DNA from: Glandiceps talaboti
Taxonomy: Eukaryota; Hemichordata; Enteropneusta; Spengelidae
Assembly: GCF_964340395.1 (NCBI RefSeq)
Contig: NC_135549.1
Location: 3,542,501 to 3,606,500 of the forward strand
Length of the DNA stretch: 64,000 bases
Direction of reading: 5' to 3'
Numbering within the stretch: position 1 is the stretch's first letter; each line of letters begins with the position of its first letter. The notes beneath the pieces were generated by a model. It searched no databases. It had not been told where the DNA came from and worked only from the letters and a program-made list of their open reading frames with translations. Made by a program: the position numbers and the translations under genes. Positions 1-13,900 of the stretch are shown piece by piece.

Positions 1-3000
1 AATGAATACCTAACTTGGACTCAACTCCTGGCAAGTATCTATCCATGCACTTGTTTTCTCTAACTTGGTATACCCCTATATATCTATATACTTATAATAG
101 GTAAAACCACTCAATGTTTACTGGGTAGGGCGCCTTCAATGTGTTCGTATGTAATGATTTGTAGCTGCGGTAACTCTGGGTTTTCCACCTCGAAATACCT
201 TGACTACCACCATGCACCACCAACATTGTTTCTCAAGCCTGGACAGATAATATCTACATTTAAAAAAAAAACTGAATAAGAGTTTAATAGAAAGAAAACA
301 ATAACTGCAAATTACATTTTAAAGAACTTGAGATTAGAATTGTAGCTATGTATTTTAATGGACTGTTAACATCTTATGGCATACCCCGCTGTCTCCTCAA
401 AAATTATTCTAATCTCTGTCATCCAAAGATACTTCTCAAACCTTTGTTTTAAAACATTAATTTATCACATTTCTACATCTCATTTTGCATATGTGCACAC
501 AAGATAGTTCTGTTCAAGAAAATTAATGATTTTGATTTTCTAGAAAACAAAAAATCCAAATATCATCATTTATAGTAGGATAGCGAAATGATTGGTTGTT
601 TGTTGGTTTGTTGTCGTTTACTCATGTATGTATCTACTCATTTGTCAGTTTATTTTGTTTGTTTGTTTGTTTGTTTGTTTACTTGTTTATTTATTTGTTT
701 GTTTTTGTTTGTTTGTTTGTTTGTTTGTTTACGTGTATGTTTATTTTGTTTTGTTTATATTTGTAAACAGAACTAAATGAGCCTGAGCACCCTGTGATTG
801 AACCACAATAACTTGAGAATTCTGTACTAGGCACCTTTCATAGTTATATTTAGTTGTTATGTGAAATTACATGTAAAACCTACTCCGATGCATTCTCCAA
901 CAATATAAAAAACGATTACTGAACTTTTTTAGGTCAAATGTAATTTATATCAAAAAGGAAGGGGAGGAGATGTGCCATGTAATTAATTTTGATTTACGCG
1001 TACTTCCGTTACTAGAATATCGAAAGACGTTTTTTTTCAAACTTAATTGACCAAAAACAATTTGTGTAAATGTTGTGAACTGTGTACCAGTTCTGTACAG
1101 TATTGTCACGGTGTTCTGTGTACATTTCATGGTCAGACAATATTTACATACATTCCATCCTATCCCTAAAAAGCTGTACAAAGTTTACTGCTAAAACGTT
1201 CTAATTATACTTATATAGATAAAACGGCTTTTCAAATAAACCCAGTGTAATCGGTAGACTTGACAGATCTGTGTTGTGCTAGTTCTTTTCTCCTGTGTAT
1301 TTGGTTATGTTATTGACACAGCTTGGAGTAGTTCGTGTCGACTACTAAACAACTAAGTGTTATTAACATAACGGCCTGTCTCAGGTCACATTCTTGCACC
1401 TATATGTTCAGTATTTAAATAAAATGCCACACTGTTAAATCAAACTTTTTACACTTTTACTGTGATTTCAATAATTTCATTAAAGTGAACGTTCGAAAAA
1501 AAAGTCACGGTTTATATTACATGTCAATTTCCCGTCCATATGTGTTCGACTTTGTATAAGTTGCTATGACGACTGGTGTAAACAACAGTACTACCAACCC
1601 GGTGTTGGACTAATCAAACAAGCCTCGGGCACCTTACAAAAAAGGTCGGTTTACTTGTCAGACCTACATTTACCATTCATGCTAACTGATCTGTGTTTGT
1701 CATTTCTGTGCCCATGGCAACCGTAAGGTGTAACAAACTATGTAGTCATTGGTGTCAGTGACAGCTGACACGGGTCGAACATCCTTATCAATGAAGTGAT
1801 AGGTAGATATAATCTTCAGACCATAGACAGTACGTGGGCCAACGTCGCTTACTATTTCTGTTTCTTCTCTGAATGATAAGATAGCATAGAAAAACACCAA
1901 TGGTGATGTGCGTCTCTGGTGATGGTAATATTGGCTAGGGAAATTATGTAGACAGCTTATAATACAGCTCTAGTATCTTAAAGTCAAAGAGACTGCAAGA
2001 CATATTGTTCCCAATGCATATAGTTAATAAATATGCCAACTATACAAACGTTGCATTTGTACTTGTGTATCAACATGTGTAGTTGTTTTTGAACGGAGAG
2101 AATTGTACTATCATAATGATACACCAACCCCCCTTCACAGCATTGTCTACGGCTAAGTATCACGAACCGTATATATATATATAAGATATAGAGAGACAAT
2201 CCCGTACACATATGACTTGTGAGAAAATATGGAATATTTCAACATTGATTGTAAAGATGACACGTCCTGTTGAGTATTTAATCTGATGTCAGTGAAACTA
2301 GTTGATTTATTTAGCCCCTATGTTGTACCCCTCCCCCCCCCCTCCAATCAAGTCACCGACCCTACTCAAACGTACACGGTTTTGTAACAGATATATACAT
2401 ACTCATGCATTCTTAGATACCATCGACTCCACGAAAATACTAGTACTACGTTGTAAGTTATATTTTTACAGATAACACATCAAAGTTTAGCGATTTAACT
2501 TCATGTGTAAAAAGGATTTTCCAAAATCATAAATTGTGGTGTCCTTGTCTGTCGTGGATTGGGTTCTGTTAGCTTTAGACTCATTAGCGTTAAAGGATCA
2601 GTCCTTGTGTAAATATAACACGATTCTAATTCTGTTCTGCAAGCCCAGAGCTTGAAAATCTACTCATTGTCATTTTGAGGAGCAAAATACACACAGAGTC
2701 ACGTTCAGAATAATTTATATCAACATCTAAATACATACTTAACCTTTCTGTCAATAATTAATAAGAGGAAATGGTTTATCAAAATATATTAGTAACATGT
2801 GAGTACTCGATAGACACTGAACCCATCCTTTTTACTATTCAACTGTGCATCCGATAAGTTAGTAACAACCTATGCTGATTCTGACGTCACAGTTACAGGA
2901 GGATAGGGACTATACAAAAATTAACCGCCTGTATATTTATTGTTCAAAAAAAGTCCCCATTCTGGTTGACTACAATTGGTGATACGTCTCCAGATCGATC

Positions 3001-3907
3001 ATTTGTTGATCCTTCTTTAATAAAGGCTTTTTTCGAAACAGGCTGTAGGGACTCTTCATCAGTCGTTATTACTAGTAACCTGTTAAACTTCATTTGAAAC
3101 AGCGTAACCACGTTAATGTGCCAATGCTACATTTTGTAATATGCTTGAGTTCCATCAAGACAATATCTGGTGTTCTAAGCCTTGCCAAATCGTGGCACAC
3201 GGTATAAATCGTCCCTAACGTTAGATGTCCTAGCTGTTAGACGATTTTCACAGAGTGGTCTCATCCACAGTGATCACTCAGTCAAAGTCACCTAACAGCG
3301 AAAATACTAAACCTTCGATGATGTCATGACAAGCTAGTATCAAGTACACCCTACAATTGTCAAGTGACCAGTATAAAGTTACAAGATACGATTTATTTAT
3401 CTCAGCAATGTAATGTTATATTTTTAAAGACAAGAATCTAAAACTCTCCAGAGAAATTCAAATGAATTCTCTTTATAAAAAAAAAAGAATAAAATGATGT
3501 AAACTGCAGTTCTGTATAATCGTCTTCCCAATCTTATGTACGTTCAGCTAATCAGTTCAAATTTTGGACACAAATGTAAATTTCAATATGTAATTAGTAA
3601 TTTTAAGTGGTTTCATAATTTAGATGTTTAAAGTATATTGACTTTTGGCACGACATTTTGCATAAAAGAGTGTATGGGATTCTACCCAACAACTTAGTGT
3701 ATCCTAGGACAACCATAGAAAAGTTTACTACAGTGGTCGAAGGTACATCATAGCACAACAAAACTGTTCAAAATAATACAAAAAATGTACAGTTTTCAAA
3801 ATGTTACAATAAATTACTTGCTCCATTCCTATGTAATTGACAACTTGAATATGATATCCACACGGGTCGTGTAAACTTTTGTCCTAAAGCAGCAAAACGG
3901 TACATCT
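1..3907. other. Gene-free stretch, left edge
   Basis: I find no convincing exon on either strand. The open frames here are short and show no domain-like composition or paired splice sites. Visible content is AT-rich sequence with a TTTG microsatellite near 651-731 and a C-run near 2333-2342. CpG dinucleotides are frequent, as in the rest of the left half of the window. Confidence 0.6.
651..731. repeat. (TTTG)n microsatellite
   Basis: An imperfect TTTG tetranucleotide run with a few ATTT and TTTTG interruptions. It creates artificial Phe/Val/Cys-rich open frames that should not be read as protein. Confidence 0.9.
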
Positions 3908-3913
3908 TTTATT
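3908..3913 (-). terminator. Candidate poly(A) signal for the 4.2-6.6 kb gene
   Basis: TTTATT on the plus strand is AATAAA on the minus strand. It lies about 330 bases past the stop codon at 4240-4242 and would give a 3' UTR of normal length. The placement is inferred from the hexamer and the distance only. Confidence 0.35.
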
Positions 3914-4239
3914 TTGCAAATCCAGATCTTTGAAGTACCCCCAAACCCCACCCCCCAACCAAGTCCCCAACCCATCCCGAAGTTCAAATAAGTGTAATGT
4001 CAGGAAATACTGCATGTATACGACAGTAGAACTACAATATCACATCATGCACACTGTCTCTTATAAAGTGTATTCAGCAGTCTGTAAAACTTCGGATTGC
4101 CTGGAGCATCGTGGCGAACTCAACAGAAAATCTGAAATGAGACTTCCAGGCGAATCCACGTGCCACGCTACCCTAGCAGAATCTGTAGTATTCATGCATT
4201 CTGTATATTATGTTTCAATGACGTCATCAATTTGATTTC

Positions 4240-6630
4240 TTAATACAATGACAATCCATTACTGCGATAAAATGATTCCTGTATAATATGAGATCTACCA
4301 AAAGTTGGGGCTTTGTATTCATCCACTTGATCGTTTATTTTCCATCCATATTCCCAGTTCCCAGTCAGTGGAAATTTATATTTATCCTCAGGACCTTTGT
4401 CACGTCTTTTCTCCAGATACCTGTGTCTTCCTTCACCAATTTTACTAAACCCTGTGGATTAAAATTAAAGTCATTTCATAATTCAATTCTCAACTATGGC
4501 ATCCTTTTACGATGTATGTTGTGGATATCGAATTGTGAAAATAAAAATAAAAATAAAAATAAAAATGAAAATTTAACAGATTTACCACGAAAAGAGAGAA
4601 AATCGTGTACAGTGTATATTGTTAGGGGCAAGTCCAATTCGATAGACAGATACCCTCATATTATACCTCTAGTGTTATTTGAATTAAGATATCTTATAAG
4701 AAGACATCGACTTGACTTAGATAACAAACAAACAAACAAACAAACAAACGACGGTAGGTCACAATATTGATCTACAGTGTTTTTGTAAGATGACATTTTG
4801 GCAGCCGAGACTTCTACCAGTAATATACAGCCCAGGTACTTGGCTGTCAGGGTTGACAATGTTGTTCGCCCAAACGCCAGGTCCCCGAGATATTCGTTAT
4901 ATTGACTAATCTTCTTTAGTGAGTGGGGTTATTTAAAAGGCTTTGCAGAGACAAGGCAACATGGAAACGTCCCCGAAGCAGTTCGGCGTCATTTATCTTG
5001 ACTTCTTGACTCCAAACAAACTAACTAACCACTGTTCATTTTTATAGCAAGTTCTTATATAAATTATACTGTAGACAATTCTATTGTGTACACGAGTATG
5101 TAATTTTAATAAGTCGACAACATTTTGATGTCAGCAAACATAATGTAATGTTTTTGGTTCCGTGCTCCCGGTAACACACACATACCGCATATCATTTTAT
5201 AACCGTTAGAAGAAGAAAGACTATCTTGGATGCTGTTGTGGCTACGTCCGCTTAAAAATTTAGTTCAAAAGTCGTTCCTCTATATAGGGGCTGTGGTTGA
5301 AACAAATTCATCTGGCCTTGCTAAATGTTTCACCTTCTTTTGAAATGTCAATATACAGAAGTGGATGTCAGTTTCCTGAAGAGTGAAGTCTATGATAATT
5401 AGTTGGCAACCTAAAAGTGTTTGTCGGATTTCCTTTTATTGAATGACTGCCTCTTAACAACGATGACAACTCAGAAAATGTAAAATGCAGTTAAGCCCAC
5501 CGATTAATCAGGTGGTTGTGGAGGTGGCGTCCCCGTTACCACGACAACGACCCGAGCGTACTTACGTGAGTTTGACATATAATTGTTATTAAAACTGTTG
5601 CTGGACTGAGTAATAGGGGGTAAGAGAACGTACTTTTTCTTGACAAAATCATCACCAATAGCCTTGACAAGAGTTGGCACTCTGTATAAATGTTAAACTC
5701 CGGTCAACCTTTTCTAGTTTCATAGTTATTCATTTCAATACAATAAAAGCACCCCTTTTAAACACACATTGATGTACATTTAAAAGGACACGAACCGGTT
5801 AACCGTTTAATGAGAGTGTCGAGTATCCTTGCCTTTACAGTTAGAGATTGGTTGATATGGAAGTATCTAGTCGAGCACACATACAAACATACACTGCAAG
5901 ATTAGACCAACTAATATCTCAACTATAAGGTGACATTTGAGTTTTTCGTTTTTGATCGCAGAATACCACTCAAAAGCCATCGAGTAAAGTGATCGATTAA
6001 TGTGTGAAAAATCGATCGATTAATGTGTGAAAAATCGATCGCTTCAATATAAGACATAGATACGGCATGTATACATATATACGACAGCATTACTACTTTT
6101 GAAAAACAGTGTTTTCGCATGGCTCTTGTATATTTATGAAACTCTTTTTACATGCCTGTCTTTCAATTTTTGTTGTTGTGTTTAGATTGTGACAAAATAA
6201 AGTCATTTACAGAACACAAGTATTCAGTGTCTTATGATAGCTACGCTGACAGGTAAACACAACATGGTAAACCAAACTCACCTTGATATAGCATTGCGTG
6301 TGTTGTAGCACTAGCTGGTCGCATATCCATTAACAACTCGTCAATATCAAGTTTCTTCTCCTTTCTGGCCGTTTCTAATTCCTGTTGTTTTTTCAGTTCA
6401 GCTTTTACCTGATCGCTTCGTCGTGTTTTGGGTGGTGTTGGTATTGGAGGTGGTGCGTTCTTCTGCCTGACCACATAGCGTCGCATAGTTTCGGCTTTGG
6501 GATCGGACACGGAACCCCGAGCAAATTCCTTACTGTATTTCATCTGCCATTTCATTCGGTCCCTCAATTCCTTGTTTAGTCGTTCAGACCAGGCGTTCAT
6601 ACTCGCGTTGTCCAACATAACACGCGCCAT
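4240..6630 (-). CDS. SPMIP1/ATP6V1FNB-like protein, paralog 1 (two exons)
   Basis: Exon 1 is 6282-6630 (ATG at 6628-6630) and exon 2 is 4240-4451 (stop TAA). The 1830 bp intron has a GTGAG donor and a CACAG acceptor and splits a Gly codon in phase 1. The product is 186 aa with no signal peptide or membrane segment. Motifs in order are a WQMKYSKEFARG segment near the N terminus, a Pro-rich and then Lys/Glu-rich charged linker, MRPASATTHAMLYQG before the intron, then GFSKIGEGR, KYKFP, GNWEYGWKIND and ESFYRSNG at the C terminus. Two paralogs at 10.9-15.4 and 32.5-33.5 kb share all of these and the intron position. From memory this pattern resembles SPMIP1 (ATP6V1FNB), a sperm axonemal microtubule inner protein; I could not verify that by search. 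The gene model is firm because three copies agree; the name is tentative. Confidence 0.85.
4541..4566. repeat. (AAAAAT)n microsatellite in paralog 1 intron
   Basis: A short run of AAAAAT-type units inside the intron of the 4.2-6.6 kb gene. A (CAAA)n run at 4724-4749 lies in the same intron. No coding potential. Confidence 0.8.
5991..6041. repeat. 23 bp tandem duplication with ATCGAT cores
   Basis: Two perfect copies of a 23 bp unit plus a partial third, in the intron of paralog 1. Each junction reads GATCGATT or GATCGC, so the palindrome ATCGAT recurs. Confidence 0.85.
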
Positions 6631-7708
6631 TTTCTGTTCTCAGCTTATTAATAAAAAGAGGGCAAATCTGTTGATAGCTGGGGCAAAGTTATAGTTGGTA
6701 CCGAAGAGTGATCACCAGTCATATGTTGCTACGGTGTCAGGCAGTAAGCAATAATGCAGTATTTGAACAAAGAGCGATCACTGTTTGGAGAACGGTTGAG
6801 GAACAATGCACCGATAGTGGATTGTTTGACTACAAAAGCTCTTGCCTCGCCCTTGATTTGATAACAACGTAAATTCTGAACCGCTATGCGTCGATTAACA
6901 TCGAGTGGCTTGGCAAGGACCAAACAATAACCCAACGACCGGCAAATGAGGCGTTTCTACGGCCTACGGTATGTACATTAAGACGGTCCGATGTCATTTC
7001 AGACGATGAAAGGTCGGACCAGATTACCTTAAGTCTTTTTAATAAAAAGATTACGTCAGGTAATTGTTATGATTGTAAATTGAAAGAAACTTTACTACCT
7101 GCATGACCTGGTGAATAAGAACACCTCAATCATAATACTAAAGGTGAACTGTGGGACTGTTATGTAAAATACAAATGTAGTACATTCTTTTTAATTTCAT
7201 TTAATAAGAAGTTGACGATTGAAAAATGTGGTTTGCAGTGCACGACAACAGTCTAAGGTACGTATGACACAATAGCATCCCAGTTGTTCGTCATAGCAGT
7301 GTTGACTGTCGCCTGGCAATACAAAACTTAATTCATTGCCATGTGTATACAACGTTTCAACGAGAGGGGGCTCACTACAGTCCCCGCATAAATTTGATGT
7401 TCATATATTTCTAGTTGTACTTCGACTGAGAAAGGTCGATAGGTCTTATTATTGAGCTTACTCCTGGTCTTAACAAACTAATTAGTAAGTATTGGGAGCG
7501 AAGATGTGGCACCCTGCCAGAATGTTAATTACACGAGTTGAAATGAACAAATGTTAACATAAAAAGAGAAGAGACAGTTACATTTCAAGTATCAGGTTAT
7601 GTTTCAAGATTGTTAGCACTGTACGAATTTGTCACGGAAAAGATACGACCTTGTGTTAGCATTAATTGTCACTGTGGAGTATACAGCATCACCGTACTCG
7701 ATGGACCA

Positions 7709-7711
7709 TCC

Positions 7712-7762
<51 letters not shown>

Positions 7763-7879
7763 CCACCACCACCACCACCACCACCACCACCACCACCACC
7801 ACAACAACAACAACAACAACAACGACGACAACGACAACAACAACATCAACATCATCAACAACAACAACAACAACAACAA

Positions 7880-7911
<32 letters not shown>

Positions 7912-7925
7912 CCACCACCACCACC
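7709..7925. repeat. Compound trinucleotide repeat (TCA)n(CCA)n(ACA)n(TCA)n(CCA)n
   Basis: About 217 bp of consecutive trinucleotide blocks with a mirrored order: ATC/TCA, then CAC, then AAC, then ATC, then CAC. All three plus-strand frames stay open and would give Ser/Pro/Gln/His, His/Asn/Ile or Ile/Thr/Ser homopolymers. No flanking exon structure supports translation. Confidence 0.9.
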
Positions 7926-8512
7926 AGCAGAAGCTAGCAGTCACTACAGAAATAAAAACGGCGATCCCCAACCACCACCTGCACCTCCCTCCTCTTTGCC
8001 TTCCATGAATTCACTCATTTCAACTCTATCATCCTTCTTTCTGTCTCATTTTTCATTTCCATTTTTTCTGCTGTTATTATGATTGGCTACATAAATTTAC
8101 AAGTGACATTTATGAAACTGTAGACCTCTAGCTCGAGCTAAAGTGTGATTCCAACATCAACATAAACCCTTCTGAGCGTTAACGTTTTACAACACATCCT
8201 ATAACCAAATGGTACAAAACTACGTAGTGTGTTAGAAAAATCGTGATATTTTTTTATTGATTTGACGGTGATAAAAGACAATAATTGGAAATAGACAAAT
8301 AAAGAGAATTTATATCAGGAATGTAAGTATAATAACTAGAATTATAAAAGATGGAAATTCAAGAAATCAACTTTTATTTACACTGCAAAATATTATTTGA
8401 TATAACATATGATATAGTATATCGGTCAAATCGTTGACTAAGGCGAGTTTCAATATAATGGACGGATAATATGGAACACATGTAACTATCATAACGTTAT
8501 TCTACTAATAGT

Positions 8513-8590
8513 AGATACGGTTTATTCAATTCAAATGTGATATACTGGTAGTAGATACGGTTTGGTTTATTCCATTCAAAGGTGATATAG
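8513..8590. repeat. ~45 bp direct duplication
   Basis: Two adjacent copies sharing AGTAGATACGGTTT, then TTCAAT/TTCCAT and TCAAAKGTGATATA. The second copy has a short insertion (GGTTT). Intergenic. Confidence 0.7.
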
Positions 8591-9046
8591 TGATTGCGGT
8601 CATTTATTTGTTGTAAATGTAATCATCAGGTTGATCATATAAATGGATTTTTATTGAACTATCGACTGAACTAATTAACCATTAATTGAATAAATCGAAT
8701 ATGTGATGGTACTAAATGAAGAATACACAAAGTCAATAAAATGTTAAAATGGACAGAGTTGTATAAAACACTCAAGTGTACCCGAAAGTTCAAAACTGAA
8801 AAAATACGCCGCTATCACATATTCCCGTTTCAGTAAAAACGACCAGAGGGGAGGACCCACAACACTTTTTGACGTACAACATTTCAATCTTAGCCACTGG
8901 GGGCGCCCTGCCATCTTGTACTCGTGTTTGGACTGCAGATTTCTTCATACAATATGGTAGTATATTTTAGGCAAGGGCAGTAAACCACTCATGGTTTACG
9001 CAAAGGTAATAATTTTCTTCAAAGATAGGTTAGATCTTAGGTTAGA

Positions 9047-9072
9047 TATGTAGATCTTCAAAGATCTACATA
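9047..9072. repeat. Short perfect hairpin
   Basis: Two 12 bp arms (TATGTAGATCTT and AAGATCTACATA) separated by CA. Flanking copies of AGGTTAG suggest a local duplication. Function unknown. Confidence 0.7.
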
Positions 9073-10195
9073 GGTTAGTAACTAATACTTTAGGACATGT
9101 ATACTCTTTAAACAGAAATCAAACAAACATAATTAATTCAGAGCATTAAGTTTTTTTCACAACAATTATAACTTTTGAAGAAAAATTGCACTTTACATAT
9201 TAGCATTTAAAAAAAAGAATACCTAATTTCCCCAAAAAACTCAAATGTATCATACGTGGTAAAATATAGAGCAGTAACGTCGATAAAACAAATATCGTTT
9301 AGTATACATTTGTACTGAGCTTACACCTAGAAAACATCAAACTTGTGACACGAAGGATATGTAAACTGAATAGAATGACTGACTGATCAACGTGACATTA
9401 AACAAAATATCTCAAGGTTTGTCATCGGAGAGAGTTCTTTGAGAAAATGATTAGGACGGTGTGCAATTTTCAGTTGCAGTTTTTGTGTGACACTGTGTAT
9501 TTATTTTCAAGTTATATGACCCGGTTTGTATCTAAAAGTATCGTTTTTTTTCAAAAGTATATTCTCTTCAACATAGACACCTGAAAGTAATCTACAACGA
9601 TGACGAGGTCGTCTAATTGACTGTATGGAAATTTTCGCAGCGTGAAATTGACTTGACCTTTGACTTCTAGTTATGTCGACAGGCCTGAGAAGCTATTAGT
9701 GACATCGACTGGCTAATTAGAATGTACTGTGTGGCTGACGATTTACAGAAGAATATTCTCTTTCAAGATCGTACAGTATACCTGGTGTCATCTATGCCTA
9801 TGTATTTGTTCATGACAACCATACAGAAACTCGACGTGAATAATTTCTCTTAAAACCTCAAACCGGAAATTGTAAAGACGGTAAAGCATTTGTGAAACAT
9901 TTATCTATTTACATTATGTTTATGTATTAAATCTCTACAATTATTTTGAACACGTCTAAAAGTGTGATATTGATATCTATCTTATATAAGAATATGATTA
10001 TTTGAACACATCAAAGGTTGTGGGGTCCTGGGCTATAAAACACTGTCATTACTCAAAAACGTTGTATCTTCTCAATTAAAATGTCTGAAAATAAATTGTT
10101 GATAGATATACGAATATGTCGACAAACGAGGATGCTGGTGATATATCATGTTAACTCCACTGAGACGTCTTGGTGAAACTTCCATGATTTCGCTG

Positions 10196-10285
10196 ATGTG
10201 ACCCTAGATGACCCCATTGACTTCTCTGTGACCCTAGATGACCCCATTGACTTCTCTGTGACCATAGGTGACCCCATTGACTCGT
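10196..10285. repeat. 30 bp minisatellite, three copies
   Basis: Units begin TGACCCTAGATGACCCCATT. The first two are identical and the third has diverged (CATAGGTG, ACTCGTCT). The period is a multiple of three, which gives a short repetitive frame on the plus strand that I do not treat as a gene. Confidence 0.85.
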
Positions 10286-10414
10286 CTCTCAGAAACGAAG
10301 AAATTGAACACCGTAATCCGAAGAATAAGTTCCTTATCCGTTATCGTATTCCCATCACCACTGACAAGTCTTCTCCTTCCACAGTAGGAAATGAATAGAG
10401 GGGTTTTGAAACGT

Positions 10415-10945
10415 GCACCAAATGTAACTTCCATGTCCATTTCATAGGAGATTCCGAATAGAATATTGTGGTTTTGTGTAGGCTTAATACTACATCGGAT
10501 GTCAGTTACATGGTTTACGCCCAAATTAACATCCGTACCATTGCATCACAGACTGATGTCATTGAAAATATACTTGATGTAAATTTCATGTCCATGTTCA
10601 GCAGTAACAAAGTGAATACCCGGGTTTTTAGTTTGAAATGAGTATAAGATGTAAATTTGTTAAATTCCGTGCGTTAGTAATGCCAAAATGAGTATCCGGG
10701 TCCATGGAATGGAAAATACACCAAATGTAAATATCAAGTCCAAGTTCAGAAGTACCAAAATGAATGCGCTGACATGGTCTTTGTTTTGAAATCATGTGTC
10801 AATTCATGTGTTGTTAATACAGAAATGAATATCCGGGCCTATCCTTTGATGATATAAACTTCACGTCCATGTTTGGTTGTACCAAAAAATACTATCCAGG
10901 TTTTTGTTTGACGTGTATCCCGGATGTTAATTTCATGTCCATTAA
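10415..10945. repeat. Degenerate ~70 bp tandem array abutting the paralog 2 stop codon
   Basis: A core resembling GATGTAAATTTCATGTCCA, followed by a piece ending AAAATGAATATCCGGG, recurs near 10421, 10579, 10652, 10724, 10795, 10855 and 10922, spaced roughly 60-75 bp after the first gap. Copies are strongly diverged. The last copy overlaps the terminal codons of paralog 2 on the opposite strand. Confidence 0.6.
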
Positions 10946-13900
10946 TGATATTCACTCTCATCCAGTGGTACCCCATTTTTCCGATAGAAACTGTCCTGGA
11001 CAACATGAGTCACGCCGTGTTTTGGGGGTGTGTAGTATTTCATATAATCATCAATTTTCCACCCATACTCCCAACTGTTGGTCATTGGATATTCGTATTT
11101 ATCGTACGGTTTCTTTTTTTTTCTAGCCTCCAAGTATGAGTATCTACCCTCTCCTATTTTACTAAAACCTGCAAAAAAAAGTAAAAAATTGAAGAGTTAA
11201 AGTTCCTGAGTCGTTATCACAACTGTTACCTCATTCATTTTCATTATGGCCCAAAACAAATGAAAAATATAATCTTAACACTGTTTATGCATTTCAAGCA
11301 ATCCATCGTTACCCGATATTTCATTGTTTATTTGGTCAAATGTAAACTCAACAAGTTAAACAGAATTAAATTGTCATTCCAATACAGTAACATATGTGAA
11401 GAATGGTTGTGTTTACGTATTGTAATGGCATCTTTACTGCAATGTGTTGCACGCAGGTCAGCATAGGTCAGGTCAGGTCAGGTCATTGTAGGCAAATATA
11501 TAGAATATACATATAAGCTTAGCGATGACTGCACGATATCAATTGACTCTATAGTATTATCAGTATATTAGTATATTATATTGATCGACATGTTTGTTCC
11601 TTAGCTTTCATTTTGTAAGTCAATTAGAACAATGTTATTGAACCGTGTTAATTGGACGGACACATTTGTTATTATTTCTTTATTAACTTTCATTTCTTGT
11701 TATATTTTAAGTGAAAACATCCGACTATTTCGTTAGGCATAGAGCTAGCATGATTACGTTACCAGCAAAGAGTTCACTGACCTTTACATAAGATGAAACT
11801 GATGACGTCGCGATTTTGGCGTACATAATGAAATGCAAGTAATACGTTAAAGGATGCATTTTATTACTTTGAAATCTACACGTTTAATTGATTTTCAGCT
11901 ATTAACATATACTGTCTGACACTAATTGCTTTTATGCGACTTTACTTTATATTTGGAAAATACAACTATTATATTTCATATTTTCCAAGCAAAACCTGCA
12001 GTTAATACGTATCGAATTGTCTGAGAGAAATCGACCATACATTATACCGTCTTCTAATAAATGTCATATCAATTAGATGGGTTTGAATGGGTTCGTTTTC
12101 ATATCAAAATGATGAAACGGCATCTGACTAAAGACAGTACAGGTAGTACTGAATGTATCAAATGTGCATGAAATGAGCTCAGACAACCTAAATCACATTG
12201 CAAGACAACGTGACATCAAATAGATACGAGGATGGCATGACGACAAGAAAGATGAACATAGGTATATACTTTGATTTACTAGTAGTATAAAATGGCTGAG
12301 ATAATATATTATTTGTGACATTTTCTAGAATGGACGACGAAATTATATAGCGACATGTCTTACTACATAATATATCTGTGTTTTTCTTGGTTAGTAATAG
12401 TTACGAGAGTATATTGTCATAACCGGTGGACATGTTCATTAACTTTCATTTTTATGAATTACAATAATGTTATTGTGCTGTATTATTTTTGATGGAAATT
12501 GGAAGATTACGTCAAATATCAATATTAATATTACATTTCTACATATTTCAATATTACATTTTCATTGTGACGTCATACTGACGAAGACGATATTTCTTTT
12601 GTACATTCACAGCTAAGCTGAGTAAATTACTTATCCGTTATGTAACGAAATAATAATACCTCAATGAAAAATATAATAAATGTTTGGTTCGTTGGCATAT
12701 TACAAAGTGGGCTTCATTTTTACATTTTGGAAATGGAATGGCTGATACAAGCCGTGCATTTTTTCACCTGATGATAACAAGGTGATCATTCGTGGGTCTC
12801 TTCTCTGTGAGCAAACAAAGAACGATTTTAATAGCATTTCACAGTCGCATACAAAGTAATCAGCCTCCTACCTACAGCATTGTGGTATTATATCTACATG
12901 TTTCTATAGCAACAAATATAATATCCCAGCATGGAAGTATCTTTTTCTTTATTTCTGTAAAAATGTATTAATAAATGGAAGGGATTTCGAAACAATGCCA
13001 TTAAAAAAATATGTACTGATATTATGTTAGTCATTCGGTCAGACCGCAATATACGACTTACAATGGGGGTAAAGTACATTTCAATGTGACAACGCATTCT
13101 ATGGGTCAACCTGAAATCTACAGAAATATTTCTTTCTACTTAAGGTCGAAATGTCAGTTTTTCAAGTACCTGTTGACTTCCCACCGTTGCTAAGTTCCAT
13201 TTTATGGTATCAGATGAAATAAAACAGAAGGACTTTTTTGTATACATGAATCCTCATAAATGTTCAGTGTTATTCTCTCGTCAGTGGGTTTTCTCCGTCG
13301 TTTTCATTTGAGTATTATAATAACAACACTAACGAGTTCAGAAGGGAACATTCTCATTCGCCGTAAGCTTGTCTATGCCTATAAAATTGCGGCTCCGTCT
13401 CAACTGAAATTTTATTAAAGATCTTTTACTTGTCAAGTTGTACACGTAAGTTTATCCTTTGTGAATTCTATAATGCATGTATATGAACAAATGGTTCGTG
13501 TCAGTTGGCACAATTTAACCTTATGATTTCGCTGTATTTGTTCGTTACTCAAAGCCAAAATAGATAATCCCGAATGCGAATTTCAGACTCCTTATTAAGA
13601 GTCATATGAGTTGGCGTTATTTTTAAACACCATCTTGTCCATTTCAATCGATCTATCCCTGGAATGGTCAGAAAAATAGGACACTCGCTCGTGCATACAC
13701 AGTGTGTATGTTGTGTTTTCATTAATCTTATTCATTTCAATAATTTAAGTTTAGGTGTAATACATTGTAGTTTTCTCAAAGTAAACAAAAGAATAGACGG
13801 CAACTAATTGACTTCAGACTGTCTAGTTATTAAGTTGTACAGCGAACTTATACAACGCGAAAAGGTGTAACAGAGTCGTGACCTTTGAACCGACGATACA

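Larger units (their letters stand above)
6631..10195. other. Intergenic stretch between paralogs 1 and 2
   Basis: No gene found. Contents are the promoter side of paralog 1, a large compound trinucleotide repeat at 7709-7925, a roughly 45 bp duplication near 8513-8590 and a 26 bp hairpin at 9047-9072. The long open frames at 7.6-8.1 kb are all produced by the trinucleotide repeat. Confidence 0.6.

Noticed and set aside
7610-8082. Three overlapping open frames of 100-138 codons rich in Ser/Pro/Gln/His/Thr
   Set aside because: They are all readings of a compound trinucleotide repeat; flanking residues show no domain and there is no splice or start context.
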